DNA from: Oxytricha trifallax
Taxonomy: Eukaryota; Ciliophora; Spirotrichea; Sporadotrichida; Oxytrichidae
Assembly: GCA_000711775.1 (NCBI GenBank)
Contig: ARYC01019479.1
Span: 25,918-89,917, forward strand
Length of the DNA stretch: 64,000 nt
Direction of reading: 5' to 3'
The notes beneath the pieces were generated by a model that ran no database searches, had not been told where the DNA came from, and was given only the letters and a program-made list of their open reading frames with translations. Both the position numbers and the translations under genes were made by a program. Below are positions 1 through 13,019 of this stretch, piece by piece; positions within the stretch are counted from its first letter, which is position 1, and each line of letters starts with the position of its first letter.

Positions 1-104
1 CCTTGATTGAAGAATTTGTCATAATAATCCCTCTAAGCTAGAAAAAAAATTATCATCATAATAATTTTGCTAATTCATTGTGTAATACTCATATATACAT
101 ATAT

Positions 105-1285
105 ATTGCTTTGCTAAAAGAGTCGAGATACTATGAGTGACTCATTATTTAGCATCTAAAATCAGCATTTAAGAATATCCATTCATGATAAACTTATTGC
201 TGTCTATAATCATGTCTATTTGTAGTTGTGTTGTTTTAAGATTTTTAAAAAGGAACTTAAATAATATTCTCATAGTTTTTCTATATGACCTCTTTCAGTT
301 CGTCTATTTCAGTTATCATTAATGAATGAATTATACTCATTTAACTTAGATTTGACATTTATTAATGTTAATCCCTATTTCTCTTTGTTTCACTCATACT
401 CTTCTTTGTTAAAGTTTATTTCTTTTCTAAAATATAATTCTTTTCGAAAATAAAATAATCTAAAAGTTCCCTCATCTCAAAAAGTTTCAATGCCTAAATT
501 CTTAAAAATTGATTTACAAGGAAGCAAATAATCTTAATTCCGTTTCGGTATTTTAAATTATTCCATTTAAAATAGTCCTCTTCTTCAATGAACTTGTCTT
601 GCATTCTTTTTTAAATTGTAATAAGATTTTACCTGTTAACCTCATCAATTTTTAAATCAAGTTAAATGTATAGAACTCTGTCAATATATGGGATGTTTAT
701 TGGCAAGTTTCTTGCTCTACTGTTAACAATTCTGGTTGTTCTTTAACGAAATTTTTATCTATTTTTGCTTCTATGTAAAATCAAGTAGCATATAGATGTT
801 TTTAAACATTTTTCTAGGGTCTTTTCAACTCCAGTAAATTTAATGCTTTACAGTGATTTCCTATTTTCTTTTAATAATTTAAAAATATTGATGAATTTTA
901 TAGGCAAGACCATTCACAATTGTTAATAGTTCTGGGTCTCCTCCAATAAATGATCAACATGTGCTGGTTTCGCTAGTTTTTCTACCCTTAATCTCTTCTC
1001 TGTGGACTCCATCTAATATTTTGCAAGCTTTTTAATGCACTTTATCCACTCTATAGAAATGAATCTTTCTTCCTGCACCAAGCGAATCATTTGCTCTTTT
1101 CATAAAGATTCATTATCAATTTTATACTTTGAAGCGATTTTAAACTTGTTTTATATTAATATTAAAATTATATGTATTCTTGGCATTTACTCTGCTCTTA
1201 TAATCATATGCACTGTACAATCTGCTGGCTTCACTTCTTTTGAGAAGGGAAGTTGCATTGTTTATGCATTTAATTTTTTATGATA
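105..1285 (-). CDS. AT-rich coding segment, unknown product (UAR=Gln frame, two in-frame TGA)
   Basis: I do not recognise this product. Read on the minus strand with TAA/TAG as Gln, a Lys/Glu/Gln-rich frame runs about 160 codons without TGA from a possible start near 608 down to the left part of the window (it includes MQDKFIEEEDYFKW and ITEIDELKEVIQKNYENI). Upstream the same frame continues through RFISIEWIKCIKKLAKY and FTGVEKTLEKCLKTS, broken by two TGA codons. A further frame at 1140-1285 gives NATSLLKRSEASRLYSAYDY. The Glu, Asp and Arg content is higher than chance translation of AT-rich DNA would give. No domain, signal peptide or membrane segment is evident. It may be a host gene or a decayed germline copy. 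TGA-free runs of this length do arise by chance in such AT-rich DNA, so confidence is moderate to low. Confidence 0.4.
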
Positions 1286-3235
1286 GTTTGATAAATAGTT
1301 GTAGGGGCTTTGAAGTAGTTGTTAAACTTACTGATTTTTTTAATTAATTACAATTTCAAAATTTTAAAAGATAAATTATTTGGATTTTATATTTTTTTAT
1401 TCGATGTAGTTTATTAATTAATAGTATAAACTAAAATTTATATTTTGTTTGTATTTTGAACAATAAATTTAGAACTAATATTCTATTATTTATATCCTTG
1501 ATTCAACTCTGCCTCATTATTTAAACTATTTTTATTTACATTTTATAAATTAATTTTTAAAGATTTATTTTATATATAAAAAATACATGTATGTATAAAT
1601 TATTTATAGGCCAGTATTAAGATTATTGTTATTCCAAATCTAAAATACTACTACTGCAGTTCACTGTCACTTGGTAATTATAATAATGCCAATTTGTTCT
1701 TTATACTATTATATTAAGTTTAATCAATTAGTTTGATCTTAATAAGATCTTATTTACTTTATTTTGTGTGCAATACAAATCGCCTTGGTTCTCATTATTA
1801 TAAATGAGAGCAGACTCTTTAATATATCAAGATTTAAAAACAAAAATTGACTCATAAAAATTTAATGATAGGTTTCATCAAAGACTCCTTCAAGACACAC
1901 CTAATTTAATACTTTAACTCGATACATGTTAAGATCCAACAAATCAATGCATTTTAATATCTTCCTCGTCTGCTGTCTTTCCCTCTCTCAATAATTCATT
2001 TCTTTAAAAAATGCTGCAAATATTTCTTAATTTTGCTCTAATTAATTTAATTTTTATTTCTGAATGTTTTAAAGTAGAAGAGAGGTGCTTATTTATTATG
2101 CTTGAGTTATGTTAATATGAATAATAAGTATTTATTTATTTTTCTATAAAAGATTTCTTGGAATTTCTATTTTCTAAAGGCAATATTAAATAAATTATTC
2201 AAATTGTTATACACATATTCTAATTAATTATTGCTCAATTGAATACTTCTCGAATTATTTTTCAACTAAATTCTGGTCTTACTTACTTACTTCGCTTAGA
2301 CCCTCTTTATATTCTATTATTCTTCCGTTTTTATTATAAGCTTTTTATTTACCCTCTTTAATTCTCTTCATATTAATTAATTTTTATTCTAATTCTTTTA
2401 GTAATTGAGATATATATAGTATAAAAACAATTAAGGATATACTGATGACTTTTATTAAGAATAAAGCAAAATATTATTAATTTAATCGTCAGTCATTGAA
2501 TAAACATCGATGTTAAATTTATAGAAGTATTTAAGTAAATAAATAGGATCAACCATAGATTAAAAGAAATTTTTATATAGGCAATATTATTAGTCATAGG
2601 GTTTTTGATTTAATCAATATAATAAATGACATTCTTGTAAACGGTTTAGGAGTCTTGAAGTTGCTATTAAGTAGATGCTGGATTTATTTAATTCTCTCAT
2701 ATTTAATCAGTTGATTAGACTACTATAAATTAAAATAAATCAAATTTTCAACACAAAATTGAGACTAGATTGAAAGAAAGAATATACATTCTTAAGTAAC
2801 TCATTGTATTTGATATATTTTCTTATTAATTTGAGGCATGTAATATTTTTTTGTAATGTATGGGGAAATACTAGAAATTTTTTTCTTAACGTCAAGAAAT
2901 TCTTACTCAATAAACAGACCCTTCAAAAACTAAAGTCTGCTTGCAAAATATCACAGTATTATAAATATCTAAAATAGCTTCTTTTTGAGTTGGGGTTTGC
3001 TAAAATTTACTATTTTTTTGTATGAATAATGCAGACTATTTATTAGTATTTTATTATAAGAATTTTATAGAAAATATAAAAACACTCAAGAAATGGGTTA
3101 TATCATAACTGCGTAATGGTTTTTAGATCATATATTTTTTATATCAATGATACAAAAGCATCTCATCTTGAGAATAAATTTTGCTTTATTTTTAGGATCA
3201 AAACTTTCAAAGATATATTTATTCTATTCAATTGC
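1286..3235. other. AT-rich intergenic DNA
   Basis: I see no supported gene, RNA or repeat element here. The stretch is dominated by A/T runs and ends at the left terminus of TBE-1. Confidence 0.4.
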
Positions 3236-3371
3236 ATTCAAAAACCCAAAATCCCTTTAGTAGTTTGATTAAATTTGATTGATATATGGGGGGGGTGGGC
3301 AATTAACGCTTACTTCATTAGGGTTTATTTAGGGGGAGTATGATTTAAATGTATATTATTTAAGAGAGTAC

Positions 3372-4407
3372 ATGCGAGGTTTGGTGTCAGTTTATGACAG
3401 TGAGTATATAGATTTACTGTTTAAGTTGCGTTATCAGTGCAATGAATATAGTGATTAACTCCAACCTATTTTAAACTATTTGTTTATACCAAGTATTTTC
3501 CATAAATCTGCTATGTTAATGTTAGGTCCCACCGTCAATAAGCTTTTAATTTGAAGAGATAGTAACTTAATTCTAAGCCTAAAAGTCCTTTGAAATTTTA
3601 GCAACATCATATTGATTATCTTAATAATGAAAAGAGTCTGAAGAAATGGGCTCATTTCTCTCTCTCTCTCTTATAGTGCTGTGATGTTTCATCCCCAATT
3701 TCAAGAGCTTCATATCTTGCTTAATACATAGCCAATATTTATAAAATGAATGGAATTTCTTACAAGACAGTCAATAAGAAAGTGATTGACTTTAATGTTC
3801 CATTTTATAAGACAAATTCAAATTATATATGTGTGATTAAATGCAGAGAGCTTAAGAGCATGGTGTTAAGTTCATCTACGTTTATGAAGCTGTAATTACA
3901 TTCAATACTTTTATATCAAAGTATTAGTACAAGAGTTACACAAACATAAAAGTTTTTTTATTAATAAAATAAAGATTCAAACTCATGCTATTTTGGCGGA
4001 ATAAGTGAAGATAATGGACTAGAGACTTATGTTATTCACCCTCGCTCAATAAAGACTGAACAATACATAAAGTTATTGCAATAACTCAGAAATAAGTATG
4101 CTGACTAAGAAACTTTTTGTTGATAATATATCAGTCTAAAAAAACTAAAGGCCCATGAAAGATATATGATAGGCTAAACATAACAACTGTATTTAATGTT
4201 CCTTACAGCCCTCAGTTTAATGGAATAGAGTTGTATTGGAGCCTATTGAAAGGTCACTACAAGATACTTCTACTATACCATATGAAGCACGATTTGAAGA
4301 AAAATACAATAGACGCTGCTAAGAGAATCAATGATAATAAAGCTAAAGTGTGTGCGAGAGAAGGGATATTTTGTGTTTATAAATAAATATTAGATATAAA
4401 AGAATGA
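3372..4407 (+). pseudogene. TBE-1 42-kDa transposase (IS630/Tc1 type), broken
   Basis: A DDE transposase of the IS630/Tc1 group, which in Oxytricha is implicated in TBE movement and in developmental genome rearrangement. The start MRGLVSVYDSEYIDLL matches the other two copies in this window. The first catalytic Asp, seen in TBE-3 as HADEALFT, reads YVYEAVIT here, so it is lost. The second is kept in LFVDNISV, and the Glu lies in a FNGIELYW-like motif near 4,220. Frameshifts and a TGA (about 3,552) break the frame. The end is QILDIKE followed by TGA. It faces the 22-kDa gene, which begins about 20 bp beyond its stop. Length matches TBE-3. Confidence 0.9.
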
Positions 4408-4429
4408 ATAAGTTCACATATTTAGTGAT

Positions 4430-5191
4430 CCTTTAAAGGAATTCGGTTTGTCTTTTTTTCTTCCTCTTACGGCTTGCTCGGTCCCATATTTTCTCTAAGA
4501 GAAAAGCAAGCCCCTGAATCGATATTTATCTGATCTGGTTTTAAACTTCTTTGAACAGACTTTTGATTAATTCATGTTTTACATGAGATATTTCTCTCTC
4601 TTTAATATGCTACGCTAAATATATAGCAGTACCAGAATTTTATATAAATTGGAAAGTCTATGCTTACTTGGGATGAAAGGATGCTTCAGCAATTCCAAGA
4701 GCTACTCACTGATTTAAATTCCTTTCTTCTTTTTTTCTTCGGGAGAGATGCTGTAACGGTTCTTCTGAGCTTCTTAAATAACTTCATTTAAGTAATCAGG
4801 TTTCAGAGTTCCAAGAACATCAAAGAAGAAATTTCTCTCTGGCAACTTATTAGAGAGTTGTAACTTGGAAGGAAGGAAGAGAGCAATATCTGGATCACTG
4901 ATCGCATCATCATAGAGATTTGTCACTGAAATTTCTGGGTATTTAGGAATCTCTATCATCTTGATTTCATTAGTATTCAAAGATTATTATCTTTGCTTAG
5001 TAAGGCTTTTTAGAATGAGATTTTAGTTCCTTCTTAAGTTGATAAGAACAACCCAACTATGATAATTGAGTTAGTTATGGATGAAACTGACCTTGTTAAA
5101 CTAAGTATATGTATAGGTCCTCTTTACTTCAAAATTTTCCTATTAATTCTTGAGATCAAATTCGCTTCATCGTATCATTCATATTCTCCAT
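4430..5191 (-). pseudogene. TBE-1 22-kDa protein, decayed
   Basis: This is the minus-strand TBE gene of unknown function, convergent with the transposase. The conserved core reads MIEIPKYPEISVTNLYDD, then FLPSKLQLSNKLPERNFF and a YLNEV segment, close to TBE-3. A start ATG is at 5,191 (MENMNDTMKRI-like). UAA/UAG codons are used as Gln. The N-terminal third is joined to the core only across frame changes, and the C-terminal basic part is poorly preserved. A related protein occurs in the new element at 57.7-58.4 kb. Confidence 0.85.
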
Positions 5192-7127
5192 CTTGTTTCC
5201 TCTTTCTATATATATTAATGAAATTATAAATTATGGATATCCATTCTAAGCTTACTAAAATCTTACTATTAAATAGGGAGATCCTACTGAAGGCCAACCT
5301 TAAAGAGTGATCAAGAGAAAGATGGAAGAGTCTGCTCCAAGTTTCAGAGTTTGACCTCCATTTTTATCAAACTTCTCCATTAAATTGCTCCTAATAATGT
5401 TTAATTATTTTAGGAAGACCTCAAAATTAAGTTCGAACTTTATTAGGACTTAAAGTTTAAGGTTAATACTTTATTAGGAGGATATTAAATATAAAATGCT
5501 TATAAGATTTACCTCCAAATTAGGTTCAAACTTAATTTGGAGGACCTCCTAGAGAAAAAAATTTTTTAGGATCATTTTAATTTACTAAAATGTAAAATAT
5601 TCACATAAAATATGTTAACTTACAGTCTTTTATGATGGTTCAGTTTTCTCACCTCTCAGCAAAGAATTTATCAAAGGGTCTTAAACTAATATATTACAGT
5701 ATATCTGGTTGGATTATATCATTATTATAATAAAATCTCTCATCAAACTAAAATGAGCGATAGCCTTTTGAGAAGAGCGGCATTACTTGGATCAAGCCAA
5801 TAAAAATTACCAATCAAGTAACCCAAAAAAGTAGAATCTAGAGAAACTTGTGCTCATTAGGAACCTAATTATGACAATTATGACTCATCTAACTTTGAGA
5901 TTAAAATCTAAAGCCAAAACCAAAAGAATTTTGACAAAGACAAAGACTAAGTAGTGGAAGAGGTAAAACAGCCAGCTATTGATCATTAAAGTTTACCATC
6001 CAAAGTGGAGTATTAATGCAAAGACTGAAATAAAAATTTCCTCTATAAGTCAACCTATAAGAGACGTATAAGAGATATACACAATGATATCACAAGGTTA
6101 TATCTCAATCATCAAAAGAAGGATGGAGGTTATATCTGTGAGTTCTGTTAGATTTATTACTCTCATACAAAAGACCTTAAAGTGCATTTAAAGAAAAAGC
6201 ACAACCAAAGTTTTGTGTTCATTCACGAAGAAACAGGAAAGTGATTACTCTAAAAAAGAAGATCAAGAAAACCAATAGAGTCTCTTAGGGTCTAAGTATT
6301 GAAGTAAGTCAAAATGAAGAAAGCAACTAAGAATTTTCCAGTCTCAGAGATCAATAAAATCATTTTAAAAATTGAAGCTATGAAGATTCTAACTTGAAAA
6401 TTATTGACATAGATTCTTGTCTTGAAAGCTACCTTTCTCTTGAGGTTATAATAGAGAAGAGAGTCATCATGGATGACTTATTTGCCTAAAATATTTATCC
6501 TTTCAATTACTTCCTAGCTGATGACAAGTTTTAAATGGAATTTGCAAATGAGTTTTATGGTCTTTAAAATGCTAAGTAGTAAGAGTGTAGGCATATTATT
6601 TAGTTAGATGCTGTACTCTTAGGAAATGATTACGTAGCTTTCAGACTTCCTATCCTCGAAATGACTTATAGAGAACTTTTTATCTGATAATAGATGCCAA
6701 AGATAAATTGGCTAGAGAGTATAACAGATAATAGATGGAATAGAAGAGCTACACAAACTTGGGTATGATAGCAGAGACTTGAAGCCTGAAAATATCATGC
6801 TTGACTTTCAACATCTGAAAGTATATATTATTGATTTCAACAGAGCTCAGAGAGTGCAGGCCTCTGCTTTAAACACTCGAGGATATTTCCCAGAGAGAGA
6901 GGATTGGAGAGACGGAGATGCCGCATGGGGATACATGGGCACTAGCAGCAATAATCATAGATAGTGACATGCCAAGAAAAGATTGCTTAAGCTGCAAGAG
7001 TGAGAGAGATTCCAAGCAAAGAATCAAACAATATTTGGATAAGTAAAAGATAAATGGAGGTCTAAAAGAACTTGCCTACTCAACTATCATAAAGCCAAAC
7101 AAGGATAATGAGGTAACTATTGAAATA

Positions 7128-7850
7128 ATTTGTAAAAATTTTATTAAATTAGGTGATTTGGCTTATAAATATAGTGAAAATATATCATGTAATTATATAA
7201 ACAAAATTTATAATTTTATGAATTAACTGAATTTTAAAAAAGATGTTAATATAAAAATATTAGAATTAGTTTAAGTTTGTTTTACATTTTAAGATAATAA
7301 ACATCTTTAATTTATTAAGGTCTGTGTTTTAGTCAATAGTATACAAGTAATATATAATTTATTCATTAAAAATCAAGAAATTATATTGAGTAAATTTGAA
7401 TACTCTTAGCGAAAAAGTTTGAACTAATTAAATATGCATAATATAAATTTATTAAGTTTTAATTATTTTATATTTAGACCATATATTTTAAATATCGCTC
7501 ATTAATCAGGCATTAATTTTACTTAAAAAATTAAATAAAATAAAGTGAAAAAAGTATTGACTATTTAGTTAATGTGTATTATCATTTACTCATATTCATA
7601 ATTTAAAATAGCCATATCAAAATAATCAAAGAATAAACTATCAATATATTGAGAATAGATAATCAAACAATAAAACTTATTTATTAAATGTAAGGCAATC
7701 GAGAAATGCTCGAAAACTTTTCTCGATTGCCTTACATAATTTGAGAAAAGCTAATAATTTTTGATTAAGTAAATTAAATATTATAATTGATCAAAGAAAT
7801 TTTCTGTATTAATTTTTATAATTGGACGAATATTTAAATTTTTACCAAAA
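7128..7850. mobile_element. 0.72-kb AT-rich insertion inside TBE-1
   Basis: Alignment by eye with TBE-3 (39,960-40,050) shows an uninterrupted kinase C terminus there, whereas TBE-1 carries about 720 bp of AT-rich DNA at the equivalent point. The ends form a short imperfect inverted repeat (TTTGTAAAAATTTTATT at the left, AAATTTTTACCAAAAT at the right). No coding frame is visible. It holds the perfect hairpin at 7,688-7,737. It could be a non-autonomous transposon or an IES-like insertion. The exact boundaries are uncertain by about 10 bp. Confidence 0.65.
7688..7737. repeat. Perfect 19-bp-arm hairpin
   Basis: ATGTAAGGCAATCGAGAAA is repeated exactly as its reverse complement after a 12-base loop. 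It has the same size class as hairpins at 45,721-45,762 and 50,828-50,880, though the arm sequences differ. Confidence 0.9.
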
Positions 7851-8068
7851 TGAAACAGCACCTAAAAAAATTAAAGTTCAGAGAACTCCCACATGACTCT
7901 TAACTTATGTTTGTGTGAAATATTTAGAAAACTCGCTTCTAATACTCGCTTATATTACTAATATTTAAACCATAAACCGCTACATAAACCCTAATTAAGA
8001 ATACGTTTATTGCTACCTTTTATCAATTAAAAATTTAATCAAACTACTGAAGAGGTTTTGGGGTTTTG

Positions 8069-9850
8069 AATGTCACTATTCAAACTATTTAATTGATTAA
8101 ATCTATTAAAAAATAAAAGCTCCTAACTTTATCAATAAACTATTTATTAATATGATTATCCATGCTTATGTTGCTCCTGTAATTTAATTTAGAATTATTT
8201 TTTATTAATTAATTACTTCTATACTATTATTAACTGAAGTTTTTCTATTAGAAATTAATGGCTGTTATTTTCTATGAAAATTACAATCATATCTCATGAT
8301 TGAGTATTTCATTTCCAAATTAAATAAATAGTCCCTCTCTTTAAATTAAATTCCATTTCAAACATCTGATAGGCCTATTATAAATTTCGAAATTATAAAC
8401 TAAATCATAATTTTCACCACTTTAGTTAATTATGTTATCACCGACTTCATTTTATCTATAATTTCAGATTAAAATTTAAAGTGGTAAACTCATTTTATTA
8501 TTTAATTATCGCTATTATTTATTTAATTCAATAATTTTAGTTATAAAAACAAATCCATATTAAAATCATTTTAATATAATATCTAAAAATCTTTTATTTA
8601 ATAATACAAATTCATTTCTATCCAAAAGCAAATCTTAATATGTTAAATATTTTAATTTATTTTAGTCCTATTTGACTTTAATAATTCTAATTGTATTTTT
8701 AGGTTTTAATCTTTTATTTTTAAAATTACAATAAAACTAAGTAGCTGAAAAGTAAAAATAGGAAGATCCACTTTTAAAATATAAATCATTCTTTATGATA
8801 ATAATAATAATATGATATAAATGTCATTTCATCAGTGGAATTAAGAGAATCCATATAATATGAATTATTATTTAATTTTTCAATTTAAAATGATACAAAT
8901 AGTGATGTCATAATTTGTGATTGCAAATAATGGGTAATTACTACATTAATATCAATTTTAATCTTAAAAGTTACTAACATTTTTAATATTGACAATTTAG
9001 TAATAATAACTGTTTCAATGATGGATGCCTCTTATTAATTTAATTAGGTCCAGAGTTTGATAACATGACGTTAGAGTTTAAAAATATCTTCGCCTGAATT
9101 GTCATGATTCTGTATAAGTGCAGTAAGCTTTGATTTTTCAATCAAAGAATTGTTCATAAAATATTTTATTTATATAGAATAGGAGGTTACAAAATACGGA
9201 GAAATGTGGCATGATGGTTATAAGGAATAAACTGTTTTTAGATTAATCATAATATCAAAGCTGGGACAAGTCCATAAATTATTAGAGTTATGCATTATTT
9301 GGAGGAAAAAATTTATAATTAAAGTACCCATGAATTTATTTTTCTATTTCTAAATATCATAATGAATCTAAAGCAAATTATAATATATGGAAACCTTGTT
9401 ATAATTAATATTATTTTAATATATCGCATGGTCTAAAGTTTGTAGAAATGCAAGATAAAATTAAATTAACGACAATCTTTGAAAATTTTTAAGTAGTAGA
9501 ATTTACTAAAATATTTTTATTTGTTAGTATAGATATGTATTCATTAATGGTTTCTCAAAAATAAAGGAATTCATAGTTATCTAACTATTTATATATTAAG
9601 GAAAACTCAATAAATGATAAACTCTACTGATATTAAAGCACAAGGCAAACTCCATTATTAAATTAATTACAAAAAAATATCATTATATTTAAAAACAATT
9701 AAAAATATTACATCGTCTGTTTCAAGAGTTTAATATTTAACAAAGACTTGTAAAAGTATGAAAGATATTGCATTTACTTTTAATCAATTTTAAATTCTGA
9801 AAATTGTTCAGTTGTTTTATGAATATAAATTATTTGTGGATTTTTTATGA
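8069..9850. other. AT-rich intergenic DNA
   Basis: I find no supported gene or repeat here; A/T-rich with short mononucleotide runs only. Confidence 0.35.
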
Positions 9851-9854
9851 TTGG

Positions 9855-10355
9855 TTTAATTACTAATTGGGGAAAACTAATTAGAATGCTAAACGTTTTC
9901 TAATATAACTTTCTATTACTCTAAGGTCTACTGAGGGTAGGTATTTTCAGCTCACAAACATTTGGGGCCAGTCGGCATAAATTAATCTGCAAATCTTGCG
10001 CTCATCGAGTGGACTGTGCATAATAGATTTCTTTGAAATTGATAAGCTTCCTGTCGTTAATTTGATTTCCTAGGTTAAGAGGGGTAAAATAAAGGTGTAG
10101 CAAAGCCTTAAAAAAAGAGATGTATTAGTAAAAAGCCAACGATAGGATATTTTCTCTCACACAGGGTTAGGGTGCTGAAGCTATCACAGCAAAAGAAAAG
10201 GGGTTACATTCACTGTAGCGTTCGAACTGGTAAAATTTTTTCACAACTCTCTTTCAGAGAGCTAAGCCTGCAAGATAAATGATCACATCCACAAATACTG
10301 CTCTGTGAAATGCGCTTATCTTTGTTGGGTGTAAGATGAACAAAAAACTGAATGA
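9855..10355 (+). CDS. Coding segment, Cys-rich C terminus, unknown product
   Basis: I do not recognise this product. One plus-strand frame (UAR=Gln) is open from about 9,855 to a TGA at 10,353, with a single in-frame TGA near 10,172. It includes GRYFQLTNIWGQSA, IIDFFEIDKLPVVN and VTFTVAFELVKFFHN. The C terminus is Cys/His-rich (KINDHIHKYCSVKCAYLCW), which could bind a metal ion; that is inference. Local GC is higher than in the flanks, as expected of coding islands in this genome. The internal TGA means the segment is either decayed or misassembled at that point. Confidence 0.5.
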
Positions 10356-10984
10356 CTTATTCCGAAATTAATTTGTTCTTTAGAAATAGTATATGCAGGT
10401 TAGAGCTGATATTTTTAGACACGCCTACAATTTATTGAATTTTATAAATAAAGTTATTAATTTACGAGCTGATATTTTTAGAAACGCGATGTGAACTTAA
10501 TTTGAAATGCATCACTAAAAATCTACTGGTTTATTTTAAATCAAATATTTATATTTTAATATTAATTAAATATAATTCATAAATTTCTTTAACAATTAGT
10601 AAAAGCTATATATAAAAATTCCTCTCAGTTTAATCATTAATTTAATATCTTTGTCAGCATAAACTACCTTGCTATCGTTTCTGGTTTTCCTAAAAATCTA
10701 TTATAACAATACCATTTCCTAGAATTAAACCGAAAAATGTTTTTATATTGTTTCAATTTAATCTATAAATTTTAAAGTAATATTAACATTATTAAAAAAT
10801 TAAAATATTATTATTGATTTATTATAATATCTAAATGAATTACAATTATAAGTTTAATAAGTTTTTTTTAATCTCAAATACATTTATGTAAAATAAAAAG
10901 AAACATAGATTATTATAACAATTTGATCGAAATGAATAGGGAGACTTATTAAAACAATATAAAATGGAAATCTTAAAAATCAGT

Positions 10985-11915
10985 TTCATCTCCTCCAATA
11001 CCTAGTTTTAAAGCTTGTTTATATCATCTTATTACTTTCTCTGCCTTGTCTTTTTGTTGCTTTGATAATTCTCAATCTTACGGCACCAGAAGTAATATCA
11101 AGCAGGACCACTAAAAAAAAAAAAATTAGATATGTTTTTTGTGAGAGTACAGCCTCCACCAGAGTCTCCACATATTGTTTCCATTTTAATATTATTTGAT
11201 TTCTTATTTATTTATCAATTCTCTATTATTTTTCATAAATACAATTTTTAATATTTTTACTAGGATTTAGTAATAATTCATCACTTAATAAATTAATTAA
11301 TAAAAATGATTAAATCTTTTTTCTTTCTTAATTAAATTACATTAATGAATAAATCTAATATATTTTATGATCCCAAATAAATTTTAAGATGACCAATTTT
11401 TTAAAAATAAATAATATTATTTAATAATAATAATTAATCTGTTGAGGTCTCTAGGACACCTAATCGTAATAATTAAAGGATAAAATATCCCATACATATC
11501 TTGGCTGATATCTTCTGCTAACAGTTAATCATCTGGATCTATATAAATGCAAAGGAGCAATCTTCTAATCTCTGTTAAAATATCCTCAGCGATCTTTCCT
11601 TCTTTAAATGCCTCTTATATGATGTCTAGTATCCCTGTGATAGGTTAGAGATCATAGTTTAAGGAAGCTTTCACATTGAAGTTATTCCATTACGTTGCAG
11701 TATTTTTGGCTGTTAGTTCAATACTTTAATGTGTGATTGTCATCTCTGTGATATGGCTTTAGTGGAAATAATTTTATTAATCTTGTTAATTGGAGCTTTA
11801 AATTTATCTACTTCTCCTCTAAGTAAATATAAAGGATTAAATTCTTCAATCACTTCATCGTCTATTGAAGAGCAATTAAGTTCTTGAGAGACATCATTAC
11901 CCTATCGGAATGTTT
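10985..11915 (-). CDS. Split coding segment (11.44-11.92 kb and 10.99-11.19 kb), unknown product
   Basis: On the minus strand, 11,445-11,910 encodes DDEVIEEFNPLYLLRGEV, then after one frame change a TGA-free run including WNNFNVKASLNYDLQPITG, IIQEAFKEGKIAEDILTE and EDISQDMYGIFYPLIIT. A very AT-rich gap (about 11,195-11,440) follows, which could be an intron or an IES, then a short island with TICGDSGGGCTL and a second with LQNQVLEEMKLIF-like sequence. The GDSGGG string resembles the serine-protease active-site box, but nothing else of that family is visible, so I assign no function. The order and strand fit one gene interrupted by AT-rich DNA. Confidence 0.5.
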
Positions 11916-12206
11916 GGTTCGGTATATTAGGTGTCATACAAATAATAAACATTTAGGGAGTATCGCTTAGTAGTGATTGTTATTATCTATAGAGCTTTTA
12001 TAATACAATGGTATTCTGAGAAGTTAACTAGAAAAATATAGGTCAAATTCTTACTTATAGATATGTTTTAAGTCGAAAAATTTATCTCAATCAAAGGGGA
12101 CCGCAGAGTTGAGAAGGTGAACAGATTGTTTAAATTTACATCATCTTATGTCATAGATTTATTTTCTCTTACTAATATGATATTTTTTTAGAAGGTCATT
12201 ATTTTA

Positions 12207-12620
12207 TTGTACGAATACATCCGATTTGGGGAAATTAAATTAAATTAAAATTAAATAATTATAAAATACCTTCAGTTAATTTTTGGAAAATGTCTCCAAA
12301 CCATGGCTTCATTATACTAATTGGATAGCGCATTAAAATTAAGACGGTGGTTGCTATTGCGAGAATGAATTTATCTCATAGCCCAAGCAAGAAAAACCCC
12401 TTTTATTTTTTAGGGAGTTAGCTCAAAATCAAAATATCTCGCTTCATGGCATGCTTAATGAATATTGCCAATAACATAGTCCAGCTTAAATTGAGGGATC
12501 TACCGTAGAATCTATATAGATTTGAAATTTGAGTCATTTTGGGTTTCATAACTGCCAAGATTTTAATATTTAATTAATTTAATTTTAATTCATTTTCCTA
12601 AATCGATTGTATTCCTACAA
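12207..12620 (+). mobile_element. MITE family M1, copy A (414 bp)
   Basis: A non-autonomous element with inverted termini (TTGTACGAATACATCCGATT left, AATCGATTGTATTCCTACAA right) flanked by TA on both sides, as left by Tc1/mariner-type transposases. The interior matches copies B (inverted, 17,339) and C (18,660), including the stretch GCGCATTAAAATTAAGACGG. It has no coding capacity. The length agrees with the other copies to within 2 bp. Confidence 0.9.
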
Positions 12621-13019
12621 TAATACTCGTAGTTTTTTGCCTCTATTTTCGTTTTGGTCTCCGCTTCTTTAAATTATTATAATTATTAATTTTAAAAGAA
12701 TACTAAGTTTAAATTCTGATCTTCACCAATCAAGAAATAGTCCAGATCGGTAATAATTGATATTGATTATAAATGAGATTTTACTGACTATTTTAAAATT
12801 GCGTGGCAGTCAAAGTTAGTGCATCATCATTACAAATTTTGTCAAATTAAATTTCTTTGTCATTTAATAGAAGCTGAAGATGATTTAGGGAATTCTTTTT
12901 TTTATGAATTTTGGTACTAAACATCATAAAGTTTGGCTTGCCTTATGATTTGAAAAAAAAAGAATCTTTTTATATTCCTTTGGGGTTAAACTATGAACGA
13001 GCCTTAAAAAGAAATAATG

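Larger units (their letters stand above)
5753..7918 (+). pseudogene. TBE-1 57-kDa zinc-finger/kinase protein, broken
   Basis: The start MSDSLLRRAALLGSSQQK matches TBE-3. An early C2H2-like finger has lost a Cys: the codon is TGA here (CKD-stop-NK) where TBE-3 keeps TGC (CKECNK). A second finger is intact, CEFC followed by LKVHLKKKH. The kinase part contains the catalytic loop SRDLKPENIML and IIDFNRAQR where most kinases have DFG. A 0.72-kb insertion splits the C terminus; the last conserved stretch, KFRELPHDS followed by FV and TGA at 7,916, lies beyond it. The role in TBE biology is not known; the family pairs C2H2 fingers with a protein-kinase fold. Confidence 0.88.
3239..8068 (+). mobile_element. 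TBE-1: telomere-bearing element, degenerate, with an internal insertion
   Basis: The left end reads CAAAAACCCAAAATCCC and the right end GGTTTTGGGGTTTTG, the C4A4/G4T4-like termini that define Oxytricha TBE transposons. The next 30 bases inward also match between ends (TTTAGTAGTTTGAT on the left, ATCAAACTACTGAAG on the right). Flanking triplets are ATT on the left and AAT on the right, in keeping with the known ANT target. Gene order is transposase (+), 22-kDa (-), 57-kDa zinc-finger/kinase (+), as in TBE-3 at 36.2 kb. It spans 4.83 kb against about 4.05 kb for TBE-3; the excess is an insertion near 7.13-7.85 kb. All three genes carry breaks, so this copy is probably inactive. Confidence 0.93.

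Noticed and set aside
1035..1283. Plus-strand 82-residue ORF
   Set aside because: A hydrophobic shadow; the minus-strand Q-code frame over the same bases is more protein-like.
11140..11175. GDSGGG serine-protease active-site box (minus strand)
   Set aside because: No His or Asp motif and no surrounding trypsin-like sequence; six residues are not enough.
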